This document shows, one piece after another, positions 1-9,811 of a stretch of DNA of 64,000 nt. Numbering within the stretch: position 1 is the first letter of the stretch; each line of letters begins with the position of its first letter. A program made the position numbers and the translations under genes. The DNA is from Pseudomonas fluorescens (GTDB lineage: Bacteria; Pseudomonadota; Gammaproteobacteria; Pseudomonadales; Pseudomonadaceae), in the NCBI RefSeq assembly GCF_902497785.1, contig NZ_CABVHK010000007.1, positions 62,001 through 126,000 of the forward strand, written 5' to 3'. Below the pieces are notes generated by a model. That model did not search any database. It saw only the letters and a list, made by a program, of their open reading frames with translations, and was not told the origin of the DNA.

Positions 1-257
1 GATAACGTCTGCCCCATTGCGCCGGCCATGAGCACCATCATCCGGGCCTCGAGATGCGCGTTCAGTGCATCCATCGAAGTAATCGGCCGTGCAAGAGTGA
101 TGGACGCTCCCCCTTGATGCCTCAAGTCCATGGTCACGGACAGCGTCACGCCCCCCGTCGCAAACCCCAGGGCCCGGGCTATGACGTAGTGGCCCATTTC
201 GTGATGTGCGATCTGCATGGCGCGGTCGCGCACTGCGGTTGGCATTGCCATGTCCAT
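1..257 (-). CDS. M41/FtsH-like metallopeptidase, partial (N-terminus only)
   Basis: A reverse-strand reading frame starts near ATG 257 and runs off the left edge, so only about 85 N-terminal residues are visible. Residues 19-23 read HEMGH, an HExxH zinc-binding motif of the kind found in FtsH-type (M41) peptidases and in short M41-like proteins. A GAGGTG sequence just upstream fits a start at ATG 251 slightly better than at 257. No AAA+ domain precedes the motif, so this is not FtsH itself. It faces the same way as gcd but lies downstream of the gcd terminator, so it is probably a separate unit. The function is inferred from the motif alone. Confidence 0.6.
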   Translation of the reverse strand, partial: MDMAMPTAVRDRAMQIAHHEMGHYVIARALGFATGGVTLSVTMDLRHQGGASITLARPITSMDALNAHLEARMMVLMAGAMGQTL

Positions 258-316
258 CACCTCGCATCCTTCCATTTTTGCATTCGACTACGACTGACTG
301 TAGCAATCCCGCAGGC

Positions 317-345
317 AAAAAAGCCGCGCATAAGCGCGGCTTTTT
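317..345. terminator. Bidirectional Rho-independent terminator after gcd
   Basis: A 7-bp GC stem (323-329 pairing with 334-340, loop ATAA) is flanked by an A run on the left and a T run on the right. It can therefore act in both directions. It lies 20 bases past the gcd stop codon. Confidence 0.85.
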
Positions 346-364
346 CGTACCTGCGAATCAGACT

Positions 365-2728
365 TTACTCAGGCAAGGCATACGCAATCACATAATCTCC
401 ACGATCCGGAGATTGGCGCGCGCCACCCACTGTCAGGAGGATGTATTGCTTACCGGTTTTCGGCGAAACATAGGTCATCGGTCCCGACTGACTGCCGACT
501 GGCAAACGCGATTTCCAGATTTCATTGCCATTGCCCGTATCGAAAGCACGCAGGTAGAAATCCTGCGTACCCGCAAAGAACAACAGACCGGACTGGGTGG
601 CCAGGGACGCGCCCAGGGTTGGCATGCCGATCGGGATCGGCAGGTGCATGCGGATGCCCAGCGGGCCGGTGTCCTGGACGGTGCCGACCGGGACTTGCCA
701 CATCAGTTTGTGGGTCTTGAGGTCGATAGCGGACAGGGTGCCAAACGGCGGTTTCTGGCACGGGATACCGGCCGCCGAGAGGAAGCGTTCGCGCATGGCG
801 CCGAACGGCGTGCCTTCCTGCGGCACCACGCCCATTTCGATACCACTGGCCCCGGCGCCGATCTTGTCGCGCGGGATCATGTAATTGGCCAGGCCCAGGC
901 GCATGTCGTTGACGAACATATAGTGGGTGTTCGGATCAACGGAGACGCTGCCCCAGTTCATGCCGCCCAGCGAACCCGGGAATTGCAGCGCACGGTCCAT
1001 GCCCGGCGGGGTGTAAACGCCTTCGTGGCGCATGCCTTTGAACTGGATGCGACACATCAACTGGTCAAACGGCGTGGCACCCCACATGTCGGCTTCGGTC
1101 AGGGTTTTGTTGCCGATGGACGGCATATCCACCGAAAACGGCTGGGTCGGTGAGTAGCGTTCGCCAGGCACATTGCCTTGCGGTACCGCGCGCTCTTCAA
1201 CACGGGCGATCGGCACGCCGGTTTCGCGGTTGAGCAGGAAGATCTCACCCTGCTTGGTGACTTGCGCCAGGGCTGGCTGGGTGCCACCCTTTTCGTCCGG
1301 CACGTCGTACAGCAGCGGTTGCGCCGGCAGGTCGAAGTCCCACAGGTCGTGGTGCGTGGTCTGGAAGTGCCAGCGCACCTGACCGGTTTTCACGTCGATG
1401 GCCACAATGGACGAGTTCCACTTGTCATCGAAGGCCGTGCGCTGGCCGCCGAAGAAGTCCGGTGTGGCGTTGCCGGTGGGCAGGTACACCAGACCAAGTC
1501 TGGCGTCGTAGGACATGGCCGACCAGACGTTCGGTGTGCCACGGGTATACGTCTCACCCGCCGGCGGGCGTTTGGTGGTGTCCGGGTTGCCCGGATCCCA
1601 CGCCCACACCAGCTCACCACTGCGCACATCGTAGGCGCGGACGACGCCTGGGGGCTCGCCGGTGGAATAGTTGTCGGCCACGCGGCCACCCACAATTACC
1701 ACGTCACCTGCGACCAATGGGGTCGAAGTCTGCTGGTAGTAACCCGGTTTCACTTCGCCCATGTCGGTGGTCAGGTCGACCGTGCCATTGTTGCCGAACT
1801 CTTCACACGGCTTGCCGGTTTCAGCATTGATCGCGATCAGTCGCGCATCGCCGGTCGGTAGAAACAGACGTTTCGTACAGGCTGTTGGCTGATTATCCGA
1901 AGAGACTGGAGCCTCGGAATAACCCAGACCCCGGCATCGCTGCCAGTTCGGCGCGGTGCCTTGCGGATCGAACTTCCAGCGCTGGGCGCCAGTGTCAGCG
2001 TCGAGAGCGAAGACTTTGCTGTAGGCGGTGCAGGTGTAAACCGTGTCGCCGATTTGCAGCGGCGTGTTCTGGTCTTCGGCGCCAGCCCCCGTACTCTGCG
2101 GAATGTCGCCGGTGCGGAAGGTCCACGCGACCTGCAACTGGTCGATATTGCCCTTGTTGATTTGGTCCAGCGCGGCAAAGCGGTTGCCGGCGGTGGTGTT
2201 GCCCCAATGAGCCCAGTCTTTCTGCTCGGTGCCGGGTGCGACGGATGTAACTGCCGGCTCACTGCTGGCCTTGACCACATGAGTCGGCACGAACATGTAC
2301 GCCATCGTAGCGACAACGCCGACGCCCAAAACGCCGGCAAGGCCGTAAGCGCCACGGCCTGCCGTCGCGCCCGAAGCGCGTACCAGCGCTGGGTAGGCCA
2401 GCGCCACGACCAGACCGATCACGGCGAAGGTCAGCACCCGAGAGACCAGCGGCCAGTATTCAAAACCGGTGTCCCAAACAGCCCAGATCGCGGTCAGGAC
2501 CAGCGCTACGCCATACAGCCACGCGCCCTTTCGTTTGGAACGGGCGATCATCAGCCCGGAAACCAGCATGGCCAGGCCCATCAGCAGGAAGTACCAGCTG
2601 CCGCCCAGCGAAACCAGATAACCACCGCCCCCGACCAGCCCGAGCCCGATCAGTGCAATCAGAACACCCAGCCCCAGCAGCAACCATTTGCTGCCGCTGG
2701 CAGCCCCAGAAGTATTCATTTCGGTCAT
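365..2728 (-). CDS. gcd: Membrane-bound PQQ-dependent glucose dehydrogenase
   Basis: Oxidises glucose to gluconolactone in the periplasm and passes electrons to ubiquinone. The first ~140 residues carry about five hydrophobic segments. The remainder is the eight-bladed PQQ propeller typical of quinoprotein glucose dehydrogenases (~790-residue family). The motif HDLWDFDLPAQP near residue 460 contains the Asp that corresponds to the catalytic Asp of the E. coli enzyme. The start is uncertain: TTG 2746 and ATGs at 2737, 2728 and 2719 are in frame, and the only purine-rich SD (GGGGA) lies just before 2728. The cofactor genes pqqF and pqqABCDE lie 3.4-9.4 kb away. A terminator follows the gene. 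Confidence 0.96.
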   Translation of the reverse strand: MTEMNTSGAASGSKWLLLGLGVLIALIGLGLVGGGGYLVSLGGSWYFLLMGLAMLVSGLMIARSKRKGAWLYGVALVLTAIWAVWDTGFEYWPLVSRVLTFAVIGLVVALAYPALVRASGATAGRGAYGLAGVLGVGVVATMAYMFVPTHVVKASSEPAVTSVAPGTEQKDWAHWGNTTAGNRFAALDQINKGNIDQLQVAWTFRTGDIPQSTGAGAEDQNTPLQIGDTVYTCTAYSKVFALDADTGAQRWKFDPQGTAPNWQRCRGLGYSEAPVSSDNQPTACTKRLFLPTGDARLIAINAETGKPCEEFGNNGTVDLTTDMGEVKPGYYQQTSTPLVAGDVVIVGGRVADNYSTGEPPGVVRAYDVRSGELVWAWDPGNPDTTKRPPAGETYTRGTPNVWSAMSYDARLGLVYLPTGNATPDFFGGQRTAFDDKWNSSIVAIDVKTGQVRWHFQTTHHDLWDFDLPAQPLLYDVPDEKGGTQPALAQVTKQGEIFLLNRETGVPIARVEERAVPQGNVPGERYSPTQPFSVDMPSIGNKTLTEADMWGATPFDQLMCRIQFKGMRHEGVYTPPGMDRALQFPGSLGGMNWGSVSVDPNTHYMFVNDMRLGLANYMIPRDKIGAGASGIEMGVVPQEGTPFGAMRERFLSAAGIPCQKPPFGTLSAIDLKTHKLMWQVPVGTVQDTGPLGIRMHLPIPIGMPTLGASLATQSGLLFFAGTQDFYLRAFDTGNGNEIWKSRLPVGSQSGPMTYVSPKTGKQYILLTVGGARQSPDRGDYVIAYALPE

Positions 2729-2894
2729 TTTCCCCATTTGTGACAAGCGCGGAATAATGTACTACCCAGTTACTTATGGCAAATTGTCGCAGGTGAAAAT
2801 GGCATGAACGGTATTGAGCCTAGATCAACCCTGCGCTGTGCGAGCGGTGCTGTAACATGCGGATCCATTGATTTTGTGTTGCCGGAGACGACCC

Positions 2895-3356
2895 TTGCCT
2901 GACACTCGCCCACCTGTTCTTGACGAAATCGACCGTCAATTGATTGCGGCCCTGCAGACCAACGCGCGCGAAAGCGTGGCCATGCTCGCCCGACAATTGG
3001 GAATCGCCCGGACCACCGTGACTTCGCGGCTCGCGCGGCTGGAAAAGGCCAAGGTCATCACGGGGTATGGCGTGCGCTTGGGTCAGCGGTTGGTGGATGG
3101 GGGCTTGCAGGCGTATGTCGGGATTACCGTTCAACCGCGCTCCGGCAAGGAAGTCTTGCGGCGGCTGAGTGCCATGGCCCAGGTGCAGCAATTGTGCGCG
3201 GTGAGTGGCGAATTTGATTATGTGGCGTGGTTGCGCACTGATTCGCCGGAACAGCTGGATCAGTTGCTGGACCAGATAGGTAGCGTGGATGGGGTTGAGA
3301 AAACCACGACGTCGATCATCCTGAGCAGCAAGATCGATCGCGGCCAACCGGTTTAA
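2895..3356 (+). CDS. Lrp/AsnC-family transcriptional regulator
   Basis: A 153-residue protein with the usual Lrp layout: an N-terminal winged helix (LDEIDRQLIAAL, then a helix-turn-helix around residues 30-50) and a C-terminal RAM/ACT-type ligand domain. I chose TTG 2895 because GGAG lies 7 bases upstream and the product begins just before the conserved domain. An in-frame start at 2868 has no SD. It precedes davBA in the same direction, and an Lrp gene occupies the same place beside davBA in P. putida (from memory). It is probably the local lysine-responsive regulator, but that role is inferred from position. Confidence 0.88.
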   Translation: MPDTRPPVLDEIDRQLIAALQTNARESVAMLARQLGIARTTVTSRLARLEKAKVITGYGVRLGQRLVDGGLQAYVGITVQPRSGKEVLRRLSAMAQVQQLCAVSGEFDYVAWLRTDSPEQLDQLLDQIGSVDGVEKTTTSIILSSKIDRGQPV

Positions 3357-3367
3357 ACCCTGCCCCG

Positions 3368-3455
3368 GTGGGAGCGAGCCTGCTCGCGAAAGCGATCCAC
3401 CCGCCAATATCCATGTCGGCTGACACTCCCTCTTCGCGAGCAGGCTCACTCCCAC
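3368..3455. repeat. REP pair, type A (GTGGGAGCGAGCCTGCTCGCGA)
   Basis: Two oppositely oriented REP units (3368-3390 and 3433-3455), each internally palindromic, sit between the Lrp gene and davB. The right-hand unit has one mismatch (CTCACTCCCAC). Confidence 0.9.
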
Positions 3456-3615
3456 ATTGGGCGATGTGCAGCGATGTATCGTCATAATGATCAACCAGAA
3501 CGCAAAACGACGACACATTGCGTCTTATTAACGTGTCCTACGCTCTCTAGAATGGCAGCCATCTTTTCCTATACTCAGACGCGTATCCCGCGTCCGGTCG
3601 CCAGCAAGGTCAGCC

Positions 3616-5298
3616 ATGAACAAGAACAATCGCCATCCTGCAGACGGTAAGAAACCAGTCACCATTTTCGGCCCGGACTTTCCGTTTGGCTTCGACGACT
3701 GGATCGAGCACCCGGCCGGCCTCGGCAGTATTCCGGCGCATCACCACGGTGCTGAAGTAGCGATCGTCGGCGCCGGTATTGCCGGTTTGGTCGCCGCTTA
3801 TGAATTGATGAAACTGGGCCTCAAACCCGTCGTCTACGAAGCCTCGAAAATGGGTGGCCGCTTGCGCTCCCAGGCGTTCAATGGCGCGGAGGGCATCGTC
3901 GCCGAGCTCGGCGGGATGCGCTTCCCGGTGTCGTCCACCGCGTTTTATCACTATGTCGACAAGCTCGGCCTGCAAACCAAACCTTTCCCGAATCCGCTGA
4001 CGCCTGCTTCCGGCAGCACCGTGATCGACCTGGAAGGCAAAACCCATTACGCACAGAAACTGGCGGATCTTCCTGCATTGTTCCAGGAAGTGGCTGACGC
4101 GTGGGCGGATGCACTGGAAGCCGGTTCGCAGTTCTCGGATATCCAGCAAGCGATCCGCGACCGCGACGTTCCGCGCCTCAAGGAATTGTGGAACACCCTG
4201 GTGCCGCTATGGGACGACCGCACGTTCTATGATTTTGTCGCCACGTCCAAAGCCTTTGCCAAGCTCTCGTTCCATCATCGCGAAGTCTTCGGCCAGGTAG
4301 GTTTCGGCACGGGCGGCTGGGACTCGGACTTCCCCAACTCGATGCTGGAAATCTTCCGCGTGGTGATGACCAACTGCGACGACCATCAACACCTGGTGGT
4401 CGGCGGCGTCGAACAAGTGCCACTGGGCATCTGGCGCCATGTGCCGGAGCGTTGCGTGCATTGGCCTGAAGGCACCAGCCTGAGCTCGCTGCACAGCGGG
4501 GCGCCGCGTTCCGGGGTGAAGAAAATTGCCCACGCCCCGGACGGTCGTTTCACGGTCACCGACAACTACGGCGACTCCCGCGAATACGCGGCAGTGCTGA
4601 CCACCTGTCAGAGCTGGCTGCTGACCACGCAGATCGAATGCGACGAAAGCCTGTTTTCGCAAAAGATGTGGATGGCTCTGGACCGCACGCGCTACATGCA
4701 ATCGTCGAAAACCTTCGTGATGGTCGACCGGCCATTCTGGAAAGACAAGGATCCGGAAACCGGCCGCGACTTGATGAGCATGACCCTCACCGATCGCCTG
4801 ACCCGTGGCACCTATCTGTTCGACAATGGCGACGACAAACCGGGCGTGATTTGCCTGTCGTATTCGTGGATGAGCGATGCGCTGAAAATGCTCCCGCACC
4901 CGGTGGAAAAGCGCGTGAAGCTGGCACTGGATGCCTTGAAAAAAATCTACCCGAAAGTCGACATCGCCGCGCGAATCATCGGCGACCCGATCACTGTGTC
5001 GTGGGAGTCCGATCCGCATTTCCTCGGCGCTTTCAAAGGCGCGTTGCCCGGCCACTATCGCTACAACCAGCGTATGTACGCGCACTTCATGCAAGCCGAC
5101 ATGCCGGCCGAACAACGCGGGATTTTCATCGCCGGCGACGACGTTTCGTGGACGCCGGCATGGGTTGAAGGCGCGGTGCAGACTTCGCTGAATGCGGTGT
5201 GGGGCATCATGAAACACTTCGGCGGTGAAACTCACGCCGAGAACCCGGGTCCAGGAGATGTGTTCAACGAGATCGGTCCGATCGCCCTGCCCGAGTAA
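3616..5298 (+). CDS. davB: Lysine 2-monooxygenase (flavin amine oxidase)
   Basis: A 560-residue FAD amine-oxidase-family protein. It begins with a Rossmann FAD-binding stretch around residues 47-85 (VAIVGAGIAGLVAAYE, then YEASKMGGRLRS) and ends with the family's GDDVSWTPAWVEGA segment contacting FAD. The N-terminus (MNKNNRHPADGKKP) matches what I remember of P. putida DavB. DavB converts L-lysine to 5-aminovaleramide with loss of CO2, the first step of the aminovalerate pathway. It is followed 12 bases later by davA, so the two are co-transcribed. AAGG lies upstream of ATG 3616. A tryptophan or phenylalanine monooxygenase is less likely given the davA partner. Confidence 0.93.
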   Translation: MNKNNRHPADGKKPVTIFGPDFPFGFDDWIEHPAGLGSIPAHHHGAEVAIVGAGIAGLVAAYELMKLGLKPVVYEASKMGGRLRSQAFNGAEGIVAELGGMRFPVSSTAFYHYVDKLGLQTKPFPNPLTPASGSTVIDLEGKTHYAQKLADLPALFQEVADAWADALEAGSQFSDIQQAIRDRDVPRLKELWNTLVPLWDDRTFYDFVATSKAFAKLSFHHREVFGQVGFGTGGWDSDFPNSMLEIFRVVMTNCDDHQHLVVGGVEQVPLGIWRHVPERCVHWPEGTSLSSLHSGAPRSGVKKIAHAPDGRFTVTDNYGDSREYAAVLTTCQSWLLTTQIECDESLFSQKMWMALDRTRYMQSSKTFVMVDRPFWKDKDPETGRDLMSMTLTDRLTRGTYLFDNGDDKPGVICLSYSWMSDALKMLPHPVEKRVKLALDALKKIYPKVDIAARIIGDPITVSWESDPHFLGAFKGALPGHYRYNQRMYAHFMQADMPAEQRGIFIAGDDVSWTPAWVEGAVQTSLNAVWGIMKHFGGETHAENPGPGDVFNEIGPIALPE

Positions 5299-5310
5299 GA
5301 GGAATCCGAA

Positions 5311-6105
5311 ATGCGCGTAGCTCTTTACCAATGCCCGCCGCTGCCACTGGATGTCGCCGGCAATCTGCAACGCCTGCATCAACTGGCGCTGGAGGCCAAA
5401 GGTGCCGACTTGCTGGTGCTGCCAGAGATGTTCCTGACCGGCTACAACATCGGCGTCGATGCCGTCAGCGTACTGGCGGAGGTGCACAACGGTGAGTCGG
5501 CGCAGCAGATCGCGCGCATTGCCAAGACGACGGGGATCGCCATTTTGTATGGCTACCCCGAGCGCACCGAGGACGGGCAGATCTACAACGCCGTGCAACT
5601 GATCGACGCCCAGGGCGAACGCCTGTGCAACTACCGCAAGACTCACCTGTTTGGCGACCTTGATCACTCAATGTTCAGCGCCGGCCAGGATGATTTTCCG
5701 CTGGTGGAACTCAATGGCTGGAAACTCGGTTTCCTGATCTGCTATGACCTGGAATTCCCTGAGAACGCACGGCGTCTGGCCCTGGCCGGCGCCGAGTTGA
5801 TCCTGGTGCCAACGGCGAACATGATTCCTTACGACTTCATCGCGGATGTCACCGTCCGCGCTCGCGCTTTCGAAAACCAGTGCTACGTGGCTTACGCCAA
5901 TTACTGTGGCAACGAAGGCGAGATCCACTACTGCGGACAGAGCAGCATTGCCGCACCGGATGGCAGCCGCATCGCCCAGGCCGGCCTCGATGAAGCACTG
6001 ATCGTCGGTGAGCTGGATCGCCAGTTGATGGTCGACTCCCGCGCCGCCAACCGCTACTTCCAGGATCGTCGCCCCGAGCTTTACGGCGAACTGAACAAGC
6101 GCTGA
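5311..6105 (+). CDS. davA: 5-aminovaleramidase (nitrilase superfamily)
   Basis: A 264-residue carbon-nitrogen hydrolase with the Glu-Lys-Cys triad visible: E39 in LPEMFLTGY, a Lys near residue 110 in YRKTHLFGD, and C144 in LICYDLEFPE. It hydrolyses 5-aminovaleramide to 5-aminovalerate and ammonia, completing the DavBA route. AGAGGAA precedes the ATG, which lies 12 bases after davB. pqqF begins 42 bases after the stop, so read-through into pqqF is possible. Confidence 0.93.
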   Translation: MRVALYQCPPLPLDVAGNLQRLHQLALEAKGADLLVLPEMFLTGYNIGVDAVSVLAEVHNGESAQQIARIAKTTGIAILYGYPERTEDGQIYNAVQLIDAQGERLCNYRKTHLFGDLDHSMFSAGQDDFPLVELNGWKLGFLICYDLEFPENARRLALAGAELILVPTANMIPYDFIADVTVRARAFENQCYVAYANYCGNEGEIHYCGQSSIAAPDGSRIAQAGLDEALIVGELDRQLMVDSRAANRYFQDRRPELYGELNKR

Positions 6106-6147
6106 GTAATCCGCTAGCATGAGCGCTTCTCTGTTCTGGAAGTGCTC

Positions 6148-8574
6148 ATGCCTGCGCTGAATCACCCCCGCCCCCACACTGAAACCCTGGCCAACGGCCT
6201 GCGGGTGACGTTGCGTCATGCCCCGAATCTGAAGCGCTGTGCGGCGGCGTTGCGGGTCGCTGCGGGCAGTCACGATGTGCCTTTGGCCTGGCCGGGGCTG
6301 GCACACTTTCTGGAGCACCTGCTGTTTCTCGGCACAGAGCGTTTCCCCGCAGGCCAGGGATTGATGGCCTACGTACAGGGTCATGGCGGGCAAGTGAATG
6401 CACGGACCAGCGAACGCACCACCGACTTCTTTTTCGAATTAACGCCGCAGTCGTTCAGCGGTGGGCTGGAGCGTTTGTCAGACATGCTCGCCCATCCGCG
6501 GATGAATCCGGACGATCAGCAGCGGGAACGGGAAGTGTTGCACGCAGAATTTGTCGCATGGTCGCAAGATGCGACGGCGCAGCAGCAATTGGCGTTGTTT
6601 GATGGGCTATCGCCGACTCATCCGTTGCGCGGGTTTCACGCTGGTAATCGCGACAGCCTGCCCATTTCGCAAGCCGAATTTCAGCAGGCGCTGAGGGATT
6701 TTCATCAGCGGTTCTATCAAACCGGGCAGATGACGCTGAGCCTGACCGGGCCGCAAAGTATCGAAGAACTGAAGCAGATGGCGCTGAGTTTCGGCGCGGC
6801 GATTCCCACGGGAGAAAACGTCCCGCAACAGGCTCCTATTCCGCTGATGGAATCTTCGGACGCAAGTTATCAACAGGTGAGCGAGCGTCGGCTTGATCTG
6901 CTGTTCACATTCGAATCGCTGCCCCGGTCATCGTCCGAAGCATTGGCGTTTCTATGCCACTGGATGAACGCCGCGAAACCCGGTGGGTTGTTGGCTGAAC
7001 TGCGCGCGCGCGGTTTGGCTGAGCGCTTGAACGCCGAGCCGCTGTATCAATATTCCGAACAAGCCGTGCTGCACATTGAATGTACAACGACCGCACCGGC
7101 GAGCGTCCTGCGCGAGAAGCTCCGGGATTGGCTGGGCTTTTTTGCCGCCCAGCAAGATTGGGCCAATCTGCGTGACGAATACACGGCCCTGCTTCAGCGC
7201 CAACAACAAGTCAGCGGTGCGCTACAACTGGCCCGACTCGACAGCGAACAGCTTGAAACCGGCCTATCCGAGCAAGGCGTTGTAGCGCTCACGGACATCC
7301 TGAAGAAAATTGGCGCTGTGGATAACTTCAGCAGTGAATGGCAACTGCCAGCACCGAACCCGTTCTTGCGCGCCGAAGCACCACCCCAGAACGCCGGACT
7401 GATTCGCGGGCAAACCAGCAAGCACCGCGGCCTGCGAACATTTGCCCAGGATCGTTCGCGCAACCGTCGCGAAAATTCCCCGATGCAATTCAGCCAGGCC
7501 TTGCCGGATAACACCGCTGAAGGCGCGATTTACCTGCGCTGGCGACTCGAGGCAAGACCTCACCCTCGACTTCAGCAAAACCTGGAAAACCATCTGCAGC
7601 CATTGCGTGAAGATGCCCGTCAGGCGGGCGTCGACTTTTCCTTCAGCGCATCTGGAAATGAATGGCTACTGAAGATGACCGGGTTGCAGGAACCTATGCC
7701 GGCCGTTCTCGAACATGCGCTGAATGAGCTGACAAAACCTGCCAACGGTTTCTCACAGGAAGAACCGAAAAGCACTGCGCTGATCCCGATTAGACAACTG
7801 CTCAAGGCGCTGCCCGATCATTGCCTTGGGCACGCCGCCGTCTCTGATGACTTGCAGCAGCTATGGTCGAGTGCGCGCTGGGAAGGTTTGGCCACCGGCC
7901 TGTCGACACAGACTCAAGCGGCGATGGGTTTGGCCCTGAGCCGAGTGCCCGGTGCAGCGGACACACAACCGTCCCTGCCGTCCTCGATCAACTCACAGCG
8001 CCTGTGGACAACGCTCGACACCGAATCCAGCGAACACGCGTTGTTGCTGTTCTGTCCGACAGCTACCCAGGACATCTGCGACGAAGCCTCTTGGCGCTTG
8101 CTGGCCCATGTCTGTCAGACGCCGTTCTACCAGCGGCTGCGGGTTGAGCTGCAACTGGGCTATGCCGTGTTCAGCTCACTGCGCCAGTTCCATGGGCAGA
8201 CCGGGATGTTGTTCGGCGTGCAATCGCCGGGCACCGCCCCTTTGGGTTTGCTGGAACACGTCGAACGCTTCCTGAGCGAACTGCCCGGAATGATCGAGGT
8301 TATTGACGAGGCAACTTTTATTGCCCAGCGCCAAGCCTTGGCCGACCAATTCGACAGGGCCTCTCTGCCCGCCACGCAGGCTGCCGAACTGCTCTGGCAA
8401 GGCAAGTTCGCTGGCCGCTCGTCGGATTATCTGACGCAGCTGCCCTTGTCAATTCTGGCCATCGATCGCCCCGCCCTGCTCGCCGCCGCCCATCGACTGA
8501 ACAACGCCGAAGGCGGCTGGCGCTGCCTGGTCAGCGGTTCGGGGCCCGATGCGCTTTGGCAAGTGACAGAATGA
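6148..8574 (+). CDS. pqqF: PqqF, M16-family zinc peptidase of PQQ biosynthesis
   Basis: An 808-residue M16 peptidase with the inverted zinc motif HFLEH at residues 53-57 (LAHFLEHLLFLGTERFP). Length and N-terminal domain layout fit pseudomonad PqqF, which is thought to help excise the modified Glu-Tyr from PqqA. I chose ATG 6148 because GGAAG lies 5 bases upstream; the GTG two codons earlier overlaps that SD. The protein is rich in Gln and Ala, and the C-terminal half lacks the zinc motif, as expected for the inactive M16 half. It sits before pqqA with a ~155-base promoter-sized gap, so it may be transcribed with davBA or alone. Confidence 0.94.
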   Translation: MPALNHPRPHTETLANGLRVTLRHAPNLKRCAAALRVAAGSHDVPLAWPGLAHFLEHLLFLGTERFPAGQGLMAYVQGHGGQVNARTSERTTDFFFELTPQSFSGGLERLSDMLAHPRMNPDDQQREREVLHAEFVAWSQDATAQQQLALFDGLSPTHPLRGFHAGNRDSLPISQAEFQQALRDFHQRFYQTGQMTLSLTGPQSIEELKQMALSFGAAIPTGENVPQQAPIPLMESSDASYQQVSERRLDLLFTFESLPRSSSEALAFLCHWMNAAKPGGLLAELRARGLAERLNAEPLYQYSEQAVLHIECTTTAPASVLREKLRDWLGFFAAQQDWANLRDEYTALLQRQQQVSGALQLARLDSEQLETGLSEQGVVALTDILKKIGAVDNFSSEWQLPAPNPFLRAEAPPQNAGLIRGQTSKHRGLRTFAQDRSRNRRENSPMQFSQALPDNTAEGAIYLRWRLEARPHPRLQQNLENHLQPLREDARQAGVDFSFSASGNEWLLKMTGLQEPMPAVLEHALNELTKPANGFSQEEPKSTALIPIRQLLKALPDHCLGHAAVSDDLQQLWSSARWEGLATGLSTQTQAAMGLALSRVPGAADTQPSLPSSINSQRLWTTLDTESSEHALLLFCPTATQDICDEASWRLLAHVCQTPFYQRLRVELQLGYAVFSSLRQFHGQTGMLFGVQSPGTAPLGLLEHVERFLSELPGMIEVIDEATFIAQRQALADQFDRASLPATQAAELLWQGKFAGRSSDYLTQLPLSILAIDRPALLAAAHRLNNAEGGWRCLVSGSGPDALWQVTE

Positions 8575-8729
8575 TCATTACCGCTGGTGCAATTAGCTTT
8601 TTCCGAGAATGCAGGCCTGTCGCCCTGTAATTTTGAGTAACATAGCCACCTAACTATCTGAACATCTCCGGCTGGAGGTGGACTATATGTATAGATCTGA
8701 TCTGTCTCATCACCTGAAGGAGCACTCCC

Positions 8730-8804
8730 ATGTCCTGGTCCAAACCAGCTTTCACCGACCTGCGTATCGGCTTTGAAGTCACCATGTACTTCGCAAGCCG
8801 CTAA
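8730..8804 (+). CDS. pqqA: PqqA, PQQ precursor peptide
   Basis: A 24-residue peptide whose sequence includes FEVTMY, giving the conserved Glu16 and Tyr20 that are cross-linked to form the PQQ skeleton. GAAGGAG lies 8 bases before the ATG. The ~155 bases upstream separate it from pqqF and should hold the promoter. A strong terminator 18 bases after the stop probably limits read-through into pqqB, so the precursor is made in excess. Confidence 0.97.
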   Translation: MSWSKPAFTDLRIGFEVTMYFASR

Positions 8805-8822
8805 GTTTGTCTAGCAGTTCAG

Positions 8823-8847
8823 CGCCTCGGTTTGCCGAGGCGTTTTT
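8823..8847 (+). terminator. Intra-operon terminator/attenuator between pqqA and pqqB
   Basis: A perfect 8-bp stem CGCCTCGG/CCGAGGCG with loop TTTG is followed by five T residues. It lies directly after pqqA and 30 bases before pqqB. Confidence 0.85.
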
Positions 8848-8876
8848 ATTTTCAGCGCAGAAATGATGGAGCATCC

Positions 8877-9788
8877 ATGTTTGTCCAGATTCTAGGTTCC
8901 GCCGCCGGCGGCGGTTTCCCCCAATGGAACTGCAACTGCGTGAACTGCGCGGGTTTGCGCGACGGCAGCCTGAATGCCAAGGCCCGGACCCAGTCGTCGA
9001 TCGCGATTTCCGATGACGGTGTGAACTGGGTGCTGTGCAACGCCTCGCCGGACATCCGGGCCCAGCTCCAGAGTTTCGCCCCGATGCAACCGGGACGCGC
9101 CCTGCGCGACACCGGCATCAGCGCAATCATCCTGATGGACAGCCAGATCGATCACACCACCGGCCTGCTCAGCCTGCGCGAAGGATGCCCGCACAACGTC
9201 TGGTGCACCGACATGGTCCATGAAGATTTGAGCACCGGTTTCCCGCTGTTCACCATGCTGACCCACTGGAATGGCGGGTTGAACTGGAACCGCATCGAGC
9301 TCGATTGCAGCTTCATCGTCCCGGCATGCCCGAACCTGCGCTTTACCCCACTGCCGCTGCGCAGCGCCGCGCCACCTTATTCGCCGCACCGTTTCGACCC
9401 GCATCCGGGCGACAACATCGGTCTTATCGTTGAAGACGTGAACACCGGCGGCAAGCTGTTCTATGCGCCGGGCCTGGGCAAAGTCGACGCACCGCTGCTG
9501 AAAATCATGGCCGGCAGCGACTGCCTGCTAGTGGACGGCACGATGTGGGACGACGATGAGATGCAGCGCCGTGGCGTCGGCACTCGCACCGGTCGTGAAA
9601 TGGGCCACCTGGCGCAGAACGGACCCGGCGGTATGCTGGAAGTCCTGGAACAACTGCCCAATCAACGCAAGGTGCTTATCCACATCAACAACACCAACCC
9701 GATTCTCGATGAGGATTCACCGGAGCGTGCGGAGTTGGTTCGGCGTGACGTTGAAGTAGCGTATGACGGCATGAGTATTGTGTTGTAA
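8877..9788 (+). CDS. pqqB: PqqB, metallo-beta-lactamase-fold PQQ biosynthesis protein
   Basis: A 303-residue PqqB with the characteristic N-terminus ([15 protein letters not shown]) and the metal-binding-like SQIDHTTGL segment near residue 95. Family members have a metallo-beta-lactamase fold and are thought to hydroxylate the Glu-Tyr intermediate. An in-frame start at 8832 falls inside the terminator hairpin, so ATG 8877 with ATGGAG upstream is used. The gap to pqqC contains a REP pair. Confidence 0.96.
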   Translation: MFVQILGSAAGGGFPQWNCNCVNCAGLRDGSLNAKARTQSSIAISDDGVNWVLCNASPDIRAQLQSFAPMQPGRALRDTGISAIILMDSQIDHTTGLLSLREGCPHNVWCTDMVHEDLSTGFPLFTMLTHWNGGLNWNRIELDCSFIVPACPNLRFTPLPLRSAAPPYSPHRFDPHPGDNIGLIVEDVNTGGKLFYAPGLGKVDAPLLKIMAGSDCLLVDGTMWDDDEMQRRGVGTRTGREMGHLAQNGPGGMLEVLEQLPNQRKVLIHINNTNPILDEDSPERAELVRRDVEVAYDGMSIVL

Positions 9789-9811
9789 GAAGCCGAGACC
9801 GCTGCGCGGCC

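Noticed and set aside
3368..3455. Regular repeats considered as CRISPR-like
   Set aside because: They are inverted doublets of short palindromes scattered in gaps, not direct repeats with spacers; typical REP elements.
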